Shown: piece by piece, positions 12,251 to 23,400 of the stretch
Numbering within the stretch: the stretch's first letter is position 1
How the letters are laid out: every line of letters begins with the position of its first letter
Origin: Owenia fusiformis
Taxonomy: Eukaryota; Annelida; Polychaeta; Sabellida; Oweniidae
NCBI GenBank assembly: GCA_903813345.2
Contig: CAIIXF020000001.1
Coordinates: 12,475,915 to 12,539,914, forward strand
Direction of reading: 5' to 3'
Length of the DNA stretch: 64,000 bases
Translations under genes and position numbers: made by a program
The notes under the pieces: generated by a model
Database searches by the model: none
Seen by the model: the letters and a program-made list of their open reading frames with translations, nothing else
What the model was told of the DNA's origin: nothing

Positions 12251-13555
12251 TGATTTTCTCATTTTCAAGTGGGTGCAAATGACTTTTCAGGTGGGTGCAA
12301 GTCTGTTTTCAAAACCTCAGGTGGGTGCTGTGCTCACTTGCTTTAATGCTGGGGACATCTCTGCACTTGGGCTTGGAAAAACTCGTTGCTCATTGGGCAA
12401 GTGAGTTGTTACAGGTCCACAATATGGGAATCTGGGCAATCATGAGTAGACTATCATGTTTACATGCCTGTTACAGCTACAACATAGAATCTCTTAGCAT
12501 TAACAGTCACAAATATATTTTGCACTGCTCTACCTTTTGGAATTTTTGCAGGCGACAACTTTAAATCGAAAAGAAATCTTAGTATTAAATTACTATATAG
12601 ATTTTTACTGATTTTTAAAGCAAAGAAATAATGCATTTTATATTATTGCTTATATAAATAATAATATTTATACAAAAAAATATGATTTACATGAATAAAG
12701 TGAATAAAGTCAAATGTATGTCGAAACATCATACATTTTTCAAAATATAACTGTCCGGTTATTTTTGAGTACCGTCATTAAATAAAGGTAGATGTTGATA
12801 AAAAATAGTTGACCTAAAGGTCTACAGACAACGACACCAACATGACCAATGACCATGATTATCAAAAGTTGTCTGAGTGGATTTGTTACAGTCAATGTAA
12901 TGTGAAATAGGCCTCCATCTAAGCCTATGTGATTTATATCAGTTGCACCAGCTCGTACCAGGGTGACAGGAGCAAAAGGGAACATGAGACAAAGTGGCAC
13001 TCATGTGACATTTAAGAAATATTGGATTCATTTGACCTTATCCCTTAATATTTGATCTTAGCATAGACCTTATGTCTACAAGTTACAGTGAGTATATTAT
13101 CAGAATTTTACTGAATGAATTAAATTTTGTTTTTGGAGAAAGAATTATGAAAAGAATCATTGAGATAACTAACTTTTTCTTTACATCACTAACCTACCAC
13201 AGTGTACATCATAGATTTGTATGTTAGCATATCTTCAAAAATGACATACCCAAAATGTAATTTGTTGTTGATTGTCATTACAACATTAAATATTTGAAAT
13301 CAAAATGTTAAACCATTTGCCTGAAAATGCATAGACAAATCTGATGGGTGGATTTAAATTTAAAGCCTGAAGATGTGAAACAATTTTTTTTCCTGGCCTA
13401 AATTGAACTCTGTAGAACAACCACTATCAGTGAAGGTCTTGCAATTGATCCACTTGGTACATTCAGGTCATTTACATATATTCTATAAATATACTAGTGC
13501 AAATAGTGCAAATACATACATGACCTCGTCTATTAGTGGAGGCACCTACATGAAA
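12251..13555. other. Intergenic DNA, no gene seen
   Basis: The first 80 bases hold three short GGTGGGTGCA copies that continue the older repeat interrupted by the 2.6-kb element. The rest is AT-rich. Open frames here (for example 12740-13000 minus) show no recognisable domain. Confidence 0.5.
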
Positions 13556-14520
13556 TATGGCTTTGATTAAATTTTCCTTCTGATGACACTTTGTTTGGAG
13601 TTTTCCAACAGCAGTAAGAAAACTTCTTGCACCAGTTGATATAGGCTATAATAGTCGAATTAGAAATGTTCTAAGAATTGGGCGAATGGTCCTGCAAGCT
13701 GGCCACGAAGGGAATGTAATCTTGTCAGATAGGATAGAAAATGAATCTCTGTTTAAACATGGACTTGGGATTTAGGGTTGTGAACCAATAAGACCCCTGC
13801 ATTTGATCCCGATACAGCTCAATCCACAGCAAATCAGGAATGGCTCAACTGTATGGTATACAACCCTTACACCACCCTTCTACAAATCATAAGGCAAGCA
13901 CTTGAATATTTTAACACACCAACGATTGTGTGCTGTAACTGGGGTCCAATGTCACTTGATGCCAACTTCGCCCCAATATGTAATTGGCGACTAAAGTGGA
14001 TATGGGATGATATGTACAATTGATTTATCTCTCTCTGCAGAGAACATGGCTATGGAGATGCATGCGACAATATTAGAGATGCATACAAGACTATATCACT
14101 ATTCATGATAAACAGAAATGACGCTATCCACTACCCTGCCCCATATATGCCACATAGCATATCTGTTGAAGGATTTTTTTGACATCTGAAACAGAACCAT
14201 TGGATACAGCAATATCATCAAGAAAGCAGGAGAACAAGGTATAAGTGTTACTAGTTTTGGCTCTATGCATCGTCCATTAGATCCTAATATAAGTGAAAAG
14301 TTTGGAAGTGCCTTCGCCGCAAAGCCTCAGACTGTCATATGGAGCTACGAGGGTCCCTACCAAAAGGACTTTCTGTCAAATAGATGATTCAAATGGAAAA
14401 GTATTAACTAACACAGGAATTAGTTTAACATATTTGTCTGAAATGCAGTTATTGCCTTTGATCTATACTAGAGATTTATTAACAAATGTCACAATTCAGT
14501 AATGGCAAATGACAATATAA
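13556..14520 (+). pseudogene. Decayed UDP-glucuronosyltransferase (UGT) copy
   Basis: Successive frames give clear UGT family text broken by stops and frameshifts. There is an N-terminal donor-fold stretch (GYNSRIRNVLRIGRMVLQAG followed by HEG), a central REHGYGDACDNIRDAYKTIS block leading to HYPAPYMPHSISVEGFF, then the start of the UDP-sugar-binding half with SFGSMHRPLDPN and QTVIWSYEGP. Further on, fragments matching the HCG-N motif region are barely readable, and the membrane tail is missing. UGTs conjugate glucuronic acid or glucose to small molecules in the ER. There are no obvious introns across the preserved part, so it could be a retrocopy or a piece of an intron-poor gene. It is certainly non-functional as it stands. 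It lies just 3' of PPIH on the opposite strand. Confidence 0.8.
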
Positions 14521-15234
14521 CACAACATACTGACTTAAAAAGGGCCAATCTTTTATTATATGCTCACAAACATATTTAGCTACTTCTGTATAAACTAAAA
14601 GTCTATAACATATATGCCAAAAAATGAAAAGTATCATCTCAGTACAAAATGGCACTCTATCGAGGACAATGTTAGAGAATTTCTGCAGTGTTCCATGCCC
14701 ATTTCCCCATATGTGCCCTTTGAATGCAAATACCAATTTATTGATTATCAGCATAAGCCAGCATATAGAAACTATTTATTCCTGTCTATTTATTCCTGTC
14801 TACACAGAATAGACTATAGAAGAAGTTGTGAAGTAGTGAATCTGGAACATTCAACATAGATTACTGATACAGTTCACATACCAATCCACATGAATCATTA
14901 GGTATAATTCTAAAATTTCAGATGTAGAGATTCCCTTTAAGTTTTTACAAAAGTATAGTCCACACATTATAACTTATTTTATACGACAGAAGTCAAGACA
15001 TCAATCCATCCCTGGAAATTATTTTTCTTCGCCGAAGCCAAGGAACTTTCTAGTTGAATTTTTGAGGAAATCATATTGTGTTAAGACTAATCTGTTATAC
15101 CATATACAAGATCCATATAGATGCAGAATCTCAAGTTCATATGCCAGTTGTATCTGAGTATTCCATATTTTGCCTTATTTGCAACACAATTCTTCAAATT
15201 GAGAAATCTTGAAGCTACTCAACATTGTCACATG

Positions 15235-15352
15235 TTTCACATTTCTCCACATTGCAATGATTCACATTTTCTCCATTTTGTTTCACATTTCTCCACACTG
15301 CAATGTTTCACATTTCTCCACACTGTAATGTTTCACATTTCTCCACATTGTG
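15235..15352 (-). repeat. 25-bp minisatellite made from the last codons and stop of PPIH
   Basis: Five copies of TTTCACATTTCTCCACANTG (plus strand) with a mostly 25-base period: 15331, 15306, 15281, a degenerate one near 15260, and 15235. Read on the minus strand, the first copy is the real PPIH C-terminus (Q-C-G-E-M-stop). The downstream copies repeat the same codons and TGA in the 3' UTR. Confidence 0.9.
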
Positions 15353-18300
15353 AAATCTGGACAGGTATTTTAGGTTTATTATTAGGTCCAGTTGGAACGT
15401 TTTCTATTTTTCTTAACACTAAGAGTCCTTCTGTAACTCGACCTGGAACAAATGTTTCAACACTTTTATTATAGCTACTGTATACTGTATACCGACTTCA
15501 TCTTATCATATTACAATTTGGCATGTTTGACCTGAATTATGGAATCCCTTTTTATATTTATCAAATTCGATGGGATGATTCTACTCGTCAGTTTTCTTAT
15601 ATCTAATGTTTTGCCCTTTCTACTCACATGCTTTCAAAGTAATAATGATGAACTGAATAGTCATAACAGGTGTAAAGAATTCAATGATTGATAGTATTGA
15701 GGAAATAACATGTTATTCATACAACAAAATTAGGAATAATTTTGCTTGTTAAAACTAGGTAGGCTACATAGTACATTTTAGAATTCTGTTTGCTTACTGT
15801 ACTGTGCTGTGTTGTGTTATGTTATGTCTTGTATTGTATTGTATTGTATTGTACTACATTGTATTGTGTTGCTTTGTATTGCGTTGTATCATAAGCATGT
15901 GAATGACAGGATGCTACCAACACCTTGCATACTAATAAATAAAAATAAACTGTAAGTAAAATAGAACTTACCAATTACCACATGTTTTCCATCCAGGAAG
16001 TCACACTTTGCACATGTGATGAAGAACTGACAGCCATTGGTGTCTTTACCACTGTTGGCCTACAAAGTATACAACAAAGATTGTTTTCAAAGTACATGTA
16101 CACTATATTGCTCATGTATGTGATGTATAAAACCTGTATAAGTGGAATATCTTTGGTACTCCAAAACAGTGTGCCACTTGGGAGATGTACCACTAACACA
16201 GACTTATTTTACATGGACATAATTGGTAAGAGGAGGAGCTCCTGTATATGTACAATAACACTCATACTCTTTAACATGTTAACCAGTGATCATCTTACTA
16301 TAATGTCAAATAGATTTAATTCATTTAACACAAAATGCTGTAAAAGGGTGACAATTTTCCTCGCACTCTATGGCCACCTTACCATATCAAACATATGGGT
16401 GGTCTATGGTGACCTATTTGGGTTAATGACTTAATGTGAACAGTTCTTATTTGTTAAATGTACATTATCCATACATGTTATGTTTGAAGTTTGAAAGTAC
16501 ATGTTCCTTTATTAATTGTTTTTTTATATAACAGATGCATGGCAATGTAGCACTCACCATTGATAATATTCCTGCTCCAGTATGTTTCAACTTAAAGTTC
16601 TCATCTGCAAATGCGATTCCTCCATATATACTGGTCAGACCAACACCATCACCCTGGAAGTTAATAAAAAAATATGTAGGAATGATCCAAAGGGCATCAA
16701 GTAGCTTTTAACATATACTGAAATGCACTTCACAGATATTTATTAAGAAAAAAAGTATGCATGTAAGTTCAGAATTTTAACTGGCTGTTGATAAAATATA
16801 TATTATCAAACTGCCTTAATGGTTATGAAGTCAAAGTTAAAAAACGTCCATTTCTACTAACTAAGATAATGATATCAACATGTTTAATGAGTAATCGATT
16901 TCACTTCCAAGGTAATTCATTGACTTTATTCACTGTGAAGCTTATTTGTATAGCATTAACTAGAAAATGGCAACTCCAGGGAGACACGTGGTCCTAACTT
17001 CGACCGTTAATTTGAATTTTTGACCTACCAGGTGCTTGAAAATCAAAAATTGTGAGTCTCATACTGCACCATTTTTCTTCAAACTTTTACTATTAAAAGC
17101 AGAACAAAATTGCCTTTCTGTCAGTGCATTACTTAATTGTAAAGAGTCCCTCGTTCTAGCAGCGTTTTGGTCCCCAGCTGTTAGAATGCCTTCTTACAGC
17201 TGGGGACCAAAATGCCACTGAAAGTAGGGACTCTGTTGAAGAGAATAATGTACCATCAGAAAGGGATTTGTGTTATGCTTTGAATGGAACAAGTTTGAAG
17301 AAAAACGGTGCAGTATGAGACTCGTAATCCTTGATTTTCAAACATCTGGTATGTCAAAAATTCAAATTAACGGTCGAAGTTAGGACCGCGTGGGAGAAGC
17401 AAATCTAAAACAAATGATAAATGAATCACAATATAATATTTACCATCTACTTTATCCTTTATGTGCAGATAATAAGATGCAGATAATAAAAGACAGACAT
17501 TGGAGATAGATCTATCAAAATTCCCACCAATATGCACAACCTAATGTATACTAGTTTAGCAAATTCCCATCTTAGTATTCTTTTTTATTCTAGGTCATTC
17601 AACTCATGCCTCTAAAAAAACAGATCTGAAAATAATTTTTCTTAATTACAAGTTATGGTACTCACACTAATAAAATCTCCACCCTGGACCATAAAATCTT
17701 TGATAACCCTGAAATTAGAAATAGGTCATGAAAACACAGGATTTTGAATATTGAAGTTAAGCATTTCTAGTCATATCAGTTATGGCCTTCAAGAAACCTA
17801 GTCCCACAACCTCTTTCTCATATTAACTAATACACATGTGTTAATACCCAAGAGTAATCACATGGAATTATTCATGTCTTAAGATTGACTCTGTCATATC
17901 GGAATACTTTTTCCATTCACATGTTTTCATTCTAGTTTTGACAATACACAAAGAATTCACACATCATAACATGGGAGGATGAATGGAATAATAGGGCCTC
18001 AGAGGTTAATACATAGGGCCTCAGAGGTTAATATATAAGGCCTCAGAGGTTAATATATAGGGCCTTGGAGGTTAATATATAGGGCCTCAGAGGTTAATAT
18101 ATAGGGCCTTGGAGGTTAATATATAGGGCCACAGAGGTTAATATATAAGGCCACAGAGGTTAATATATAGGGCCTTGGAGGTTAATATATAGGGCCTCAG
18201 AGGTTAATATATAGGGCCTCAGAGGTTAATATATAAGGCCTCAGAGGTTAATATATAGGGCCTTGGAGGTTAATATATAGGGCCTCAGAGGTTAATATAT

Positions 18301-21300
18301 AGGGCCTTGGAGGTTAATATATAGGGCCTCAGAGGTAAATATATAGGGCCTTAGAGGTTAATATATAAGGCCTCAGAGGTTAATATATAGGGCCTCAGAG
18401 GTTAATATACAAGGCCACAGAGGTTAATATATAAGGCCACAGAGGTTAATATATAGGGCCTTGGAGGTTAATACAAGGGCCGAGCAATATATTCGCTACT
18501 TTTTGCTCTCAAATTGTTAATGATAAAGTATCTTACCTGAAATTTTCCAAAATAATAGAAAAAACATTTTTCTGTAATATCACCAAATGTGCATTTATTT
18601 GGTTACATCCGTAATATTTTACATGGCATTGAATATTGGTTGATAGTGACCACCGGAGCTGACATTTGTGACAATGTTTCAGAAAACAACTTTTATACAA
18701 AATTTCCTTTTTGTTAATTAAGACAGTTACTCCTCATTCCGTGCCTCATTCTCAAAATAGTGTCCATCTGCAGCTATGCATTTTCTACATCGGGAAAGCC
18801 AGTCTTGATAGGCCTGTTGCAGTCCGTTTCCATTTCCATATAGGTATTTTAGGGCCTTATGGACGGCCTCAACCACTTCTTCACGGTCACCAAACCTCTG
18901 CCCGCGTAGCTCATTCTTCAGTTTGCCGAAAATTTCAAAGTCGCACAATGCAAGGTCTGGACTGTATGGTGCATGATCAAATTTTTCAATGTTTAGAGCT
19001 GCTAATATATCAGTTACCTCACGGGCCCTGTGTGATGGAGCATTATCTTGATGATATAGCATATGGTTGATCAATACTGGGCGCTTTTTATACAAAGTCT
19101 CTGTTCTTTTAGATTTGCATTTACCATGCTTGCTTCTTGATGCAACTCAGGAAGCAGAGTCTCCCTTTTGTGATGTATATCATAGTTTACTCAATCATTC
19201 TTAAATAAAGTTAAGTTGGAGCAACTGAAATCTTGAGAATCAAGCTGACCTACCTATGGAATGGACATCCTTTATATCCTATTGGGACACCATCCTTTCT
19301 GTATTCACCTGTGCAAAATTGCCTATAAGCAAGATAAGCATAAGATGAGTCTTACATGTATTTGATTTCATAAATTGAATAAATACTTTCTACTTTTAAA
19401 ACTATGAGAGTTATACTTGTCATTTCATGCACTTTTTTCAGCAAAGTTATATTAAATTTAAAGTATTTAACCCTTAATAGATAATTTCCCTGATGTAAAA
19501 TTATATTTTTAAATTTATTCCAAACTCACATGCCTTACCTAAAGTTTTCGGCTGACTTTGGAACAACATCGGCAAAAAGCTCAAACTTAATTCTACCAAT
19601 TTCCTAAAAAAGACAAATTAAGTGAAGTATTGGGATTAAGGAAGAATTGGGGTTAAGGAAGATCTGTATGTTGGGAATTCTTACTTATTTCCATAATTAT
19701 GATTATCATCATCAATAATTAATAAAAGGGTACAACATTTTTCACATTTTTATGTGGATATTTATATTATGGAAGAAAGTTCATACAAATTTGAAAAATA
19801 CTACGTGTTTCAATAATCAATAGTAATAGTAAATTAATCATTAATATTCATAAAAAATCTAGACATGCCAATCTACCTTATGAGGGACAGAGTCTCAAAA
19901 TTCCAATATAGCTCCTAAATGAACTAATGATATATAAACAATTGGGATAAAAGGGTATTTTCAAAGACAATTTCACAATTACTAGATTAAAATGTCAAAA
20001 ATCTGAAAATTTCACAAGCTAAAACATAGTTCAATAAGTTAAACCTAGTCTTGGTCTTATTTCATATTGAACATCCCTTGTGACCCGCAACTAGGTTTGA
20101 CATCTTCCATATTCATATATGGAATATACCATATATACCATATTCCGCCAACGCTGCAAGAAATTTAAATCAAGAGGGAGATTCCATGCACATGTAATTA
20201 ATTCCTGCTTTTGTGATGTTACTCCTGAACTAATGAGATCCAAAAAACCACAAATACATGTAGTTCTACCTTATGAATAAAAACACATACCATATCTCCT
20301 TTGTCCTCACTCAAGCATAATTTTGAATAATTTGAAGACAGCTTTAGAAAAATTTGGTTCAGACTGAGGTAACATTGAAATGGCAAATCACCATTGATGA
20401 CACTGAAGCATGGGCTTTCAAGAGATCTGTTTAAAACCTATGACTGAACGAAACGCCATTGACAAGTACACAAACGAGAGATGCACATTATTTCCTCAGT
20501 GGATCTATTCAATATCCCCTGGAAGAGATTATCAATTTATTGAAGGCAATTTCATTGCACTAAGAGTTTGAGGTTCAGACACAAATGGCCAATGCTCAAA
20601 CATTGATTTGGGAAATGTAGATTGTCACATCTTCTAACACTCCTGGACAATTGACTTTGAAATGGAAGGAAAACAAGAGATTACAACCTTGATAACTATA
20701 CTTTTCTTGGCGGGGCGAAAACATGTTCAATAATAGTACGATATAGAGTAAACGTTACGTTCTTCAAGTTCAACGTTACGTTGATTTGTGACCAAAAATA
20801 AAGGACGGGAACCTGTATCAACACCTGACATTTATTGGTCACCAAACCTAAAATAATGAAAATGCACAATTTATGCTTCAAATGGTACGTCTACGTATAT
20901 AGTCTATTATTTTTCCATGTTGGTCCACCCACAGGAACCTGTATCAACACCTGTCACGAGTAGATAAGGTTAACTGATGTTGCATTCTGGGAGTCAATCC
21001 ACCTTGGATCACAAACATGGCAATCCATGAAAACATTCATTCGATTTGGTTGGAATTTATCCATCATTTGCAGGTATGAAGCTTCGGATTCAAGTGTAGG
21101 GAGTCAAGTGGACACCCTGTTTTCAAAAGTTGGTGGTCCATATTATAACAAGGTGGTCCACTAACTATGGATATAGCAATCATGATGCGACCCCCCTCCT
21201 TTGCACCAAATTATTTTTTGAATCATATTCTAAATTTTTTTAAAAACTACCCCCTCCTTGGCTACCCCTCTCATACAGACTCAGAAAGAGGAATACCCCC

Positions 21301-22436
21301 CAGCCCCCAGTTGCTATACGGCCTATTCCCCCACCAAATATCCTTTCCTAGTATCCTACACCCCCTAGTAAATGTCTGCCCCCTCATATTATCATTAAAT
21401 ATTTATCAGATTTCGCGGATATATTGCATTGTTTTCTGAAATTAAGTTTGACTTTTTTTCAATTAGTGTCCGGTTGATATATGCGTGTAAACAACGAACA
21501 GTAGAAATTGACGAACGTACGAACTTGAGCATACACATCGGTGTATGATATTTATATCGCCCTTGATAAATGAGGTAGACTTATTTCAGTCAAATGTGCA
21601 GTATACAGCAGTAGATATCGATATATTTATCGGAAAGCTGCCAAAATGTTGAAAATCAAATTTGAATATGTTAGTTACGAACCAAACGCTACGTTTGAGA
21701 TTGTAATGCAACCAAATTACCCAGTATTCTTAGTATGATCATGCCGAGTTTTTGATTGGTTAATAGGGTTCAATGTAGAGGTCGGGCCTACATTGGCGCT
21801 GGGTAAAGTCCTTTTTTGCAGAAGTTTTCATTTTGTTCGTGAAATTTTTGTTTGAAAGTTGAAAAGATCGAAATATCTACCAATTTCAAAGTAATTTTAC
21901 TTGTTTTGTCTAGTGTTGCGGGTGGTCAAGAGTCACTTCTAAATATATAAGGGCATTATCACATGGGAGTCAAACGGACTCCCGTTTATGACAACGTAGG
22001 GTTCCGGAACGATATCACCCGGGTCTACGGACTCCCGCTTCTGCCGAACCCTGCATATCAGGCTTTAACATTACCACGGTCATGACAGGCCATGCAATAC
22101 TAGCATTATCACGGTTATATCAGGCTTTCACAATAACAATACAACGGTCATGGCAGGATCCTTGCGAAACTTAAAAACACTTAATAACATGGTGACGGTT
22201 ATGCCAGACATAAGTCTTGCAACAGATAGGGTCTCAGTGAAGTTCCTGTGAATTATAAAGAAGAATACTTCAATAATCAATATATGTTTACTCTAAAGCT
22301 ACAATCTGCCTATTATGCACAATTGCAGTTGTTCATCATGATGAAATATAAAATCATATTTACTTACTGTGTGTCCGACTGTAATATCGAAAAACACAAT
22401 AGGATTGTTTGGATTTGGCTTTTCCGGAAGTTCCAT
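15333..22436 (-). CDS. PPIH: PPIH: U4/U6 snRNP-associated cyclophilin (peptidyl-prolyl isomerase H), complete, 7 exons
   Basis: Exons 22436-22368, 19603-19539, 19322-19254, 17708-17666, 16653-16558, 16059-15972 and 15442-15333 join without a phase error to 179 residues (human PPIH 177). The chain opens [20 protein letters not shown] and keeps the cyclophilin active-site blocks [38 protein letters not shown] and LDGKH, ending SQCGEM. Catalytic Arg (FHR), the QGGDF Gln, the QFF Phe and the DGKH His are all present. The SMANSG...[11 protein letters not shown] text and the QCGEM end match PPIH rather than PPIA or PPIL types. PPIH binds PRPF4/PRPF3 in the U4/U6-U5 tri-snRNP and assists spliceosome assembly in the nucleus. 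The ATG lies 965 bases from the ARMC9 ATG in divergent orientation. Introns carry several repeats, and the stop codon sits inside a minisatellite. Confidence 0.96.
15800..15893. repeat. (TTGTA)n-type microsatellite
   Basis: A degenerate run of TTGTA/TTGTG pentamers with four perfect GTATT units in a row near 15832-15852. It lies in the last intron of PPIH. Confidence 0.8.
16985..17392. mobile_element. Hairpin MITE of about 408 bp in a PPIH intron
   Basis: Nearly the whole element is one inverted repeat. The ends CACGTGGTCCTAACTTCGAC (left) and the complement of GTCGAAGTTAGGACCGCGTG (right) continue inward through CTCATACTGCACC to a GTCCCCAGCTG centre. GGAGA flanks both ends (16980-16984 and 17393-17397), a candidate 5-bp target duplication. 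No coding capacity. Confidence 0.8.
17992..18480. repeat. 22-bp minisatellite, about 22 copies
   Basis: Head-to-tail AGGGCCTCAGAGGTTAATAT-AT units. Variants (CCTTGG, CCACAG, AAGGCC) recur in blocks, suggesting past higher-order duplication. It lies in the PPIH intron between exons 3 and 4. Confidence 0.95.
18727..19095 (-). mobile_element. Mariner transposase fragment (C-terminal catalytic part)
   Basis: The open 122-codon frame reads [10 protein letters not shown], then [20 protein letters not shown] and LKNELRG, as in mariner transposases. The two visible catalytic Asp (HQDN and CDFE) are separated by 34 residues, the DD34D spacing. The first Asp and the DNA-binding N-terminus are absent, so this is a 5'-truncated relic. 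The frame ends at a natural TAA (18727-18729). No stops interrupt what remains, so it is not very old. It lies inside a PPIH intron in the same orientation as the gene. Confidence 0.88.
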
Positions 22437-23400
22437 GTTTTCAAATTTTCGCGGTATAAATATTTTCTACAATTTCATTGGTCGTTTTTCTAATTTCATA
22501 AAACTAAAAAATATGAGCATTTATCATTAATTATTTTTGAGATCAATTAGCGAAACATTATTTATATTTGGGCCATTCTATATGTAAATAACTTGAGTTT
22601 TCGAAGTCTTAAAAATTTCAAAAAATGCGAAGCTATTCAATCCGTATAAATAGCATCTTGAAAAATAATTTTGGAATGTACTCTCCAAGAAATGTTGATT
22701 TATAAGCTAATATGTGACAATTAGACAGGTAAACTAATTTTGTGTGTATGTTTTTATACAGTGGATTTGATAGATATCGATGATTATAACATAAGATGCC
22801 TAGATTTTCACCCATCTCTATCCTCAAAAATAAATTGAAATGAATATTGTCCTGTATCATCCAGGCCTGCTGTGTCTCACTCTCAGCTGCCAGCTTTGTC
22901 AGTGTTGACCACAGGAAGCTATTTACGTACATATAGATGAGTGACATTCGGGACACATTTTTTTAAACTTTGACTCCATAGAAAGAAGCACTTCCACGAA
23001 GCTTCATCGTAACTCAGTCTAAAAATGAATTTAGAAGACGTGGTTGGTTTGTTCTTTGTGAAGTTGTCTGAGGTAAAGTGTGTTATTTTCAGGTAAGTTG
23101 ATAGAAATAGAAATAGAAATATTTAGGCTGTACCAAAAGATTGTTGTTGTGCATGCAAGTCATCAGTGGATATACAGGCCCTTTAGCCAGGAGGGGGGCG
23201 TAGCCTTTTAAGTGATTTTGGACATTTTTGGACCAAGATTGTCAAAAGTGATCCCCCACCTGGAATTTTTCTAAAAGTGAACCCCCCTTGGGTAATCCTG
23301 GCTATGGGCCTGTACATGTGTAAAATATGAAGGATGTAGGCTTTAGTATACAACCTTGAAATTGATATGTAATTAACAATGTATATTTTCAGGTCAAAAG
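22437..23400. promoter_or_regulatory. Divergent PPIH / ARMC9 promoter interval
   Basis: PPIH (minus) and ARMC9 (plus) start codons are 965 bases apart. A CCAAT box on the minus strand (22477-22481) lies 41 bases before the PPIH ATG. An ATG near 23024 begins a short upstream frame; with the GTAAAG donor near 23073 or the GTAAGT donor near 23093 it could be a non-coding first ARMC9 exon, because joining it to the 23393 acceptor runs into stops. A GGGGGGCG/CCCCCC dispersed repeat sits at 23190-23310. The shared promoter is inferred from geometry. Confidence 0.45.

Noticed and set aside
12740-13000. 86-codon minus frame with hydrophobic stretches
   Set aside because: No recognisable family, composition like neighbouring non-coding DNA, no promoter or splice context.
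15982-16434. 150-codon plus-strand frame
   Set aside because: It runs antisense over PPIH exon 6 and its intron; the minus-strand reading is the real cyclophilin.
20808-20953. Exact 20-bp direct repeat GGAACCTGTATCAACACCTG 126 bp apart
   Set aside because: Could be a target duplication, but the interior has no matching inverted ends; left as an isolated duplication.
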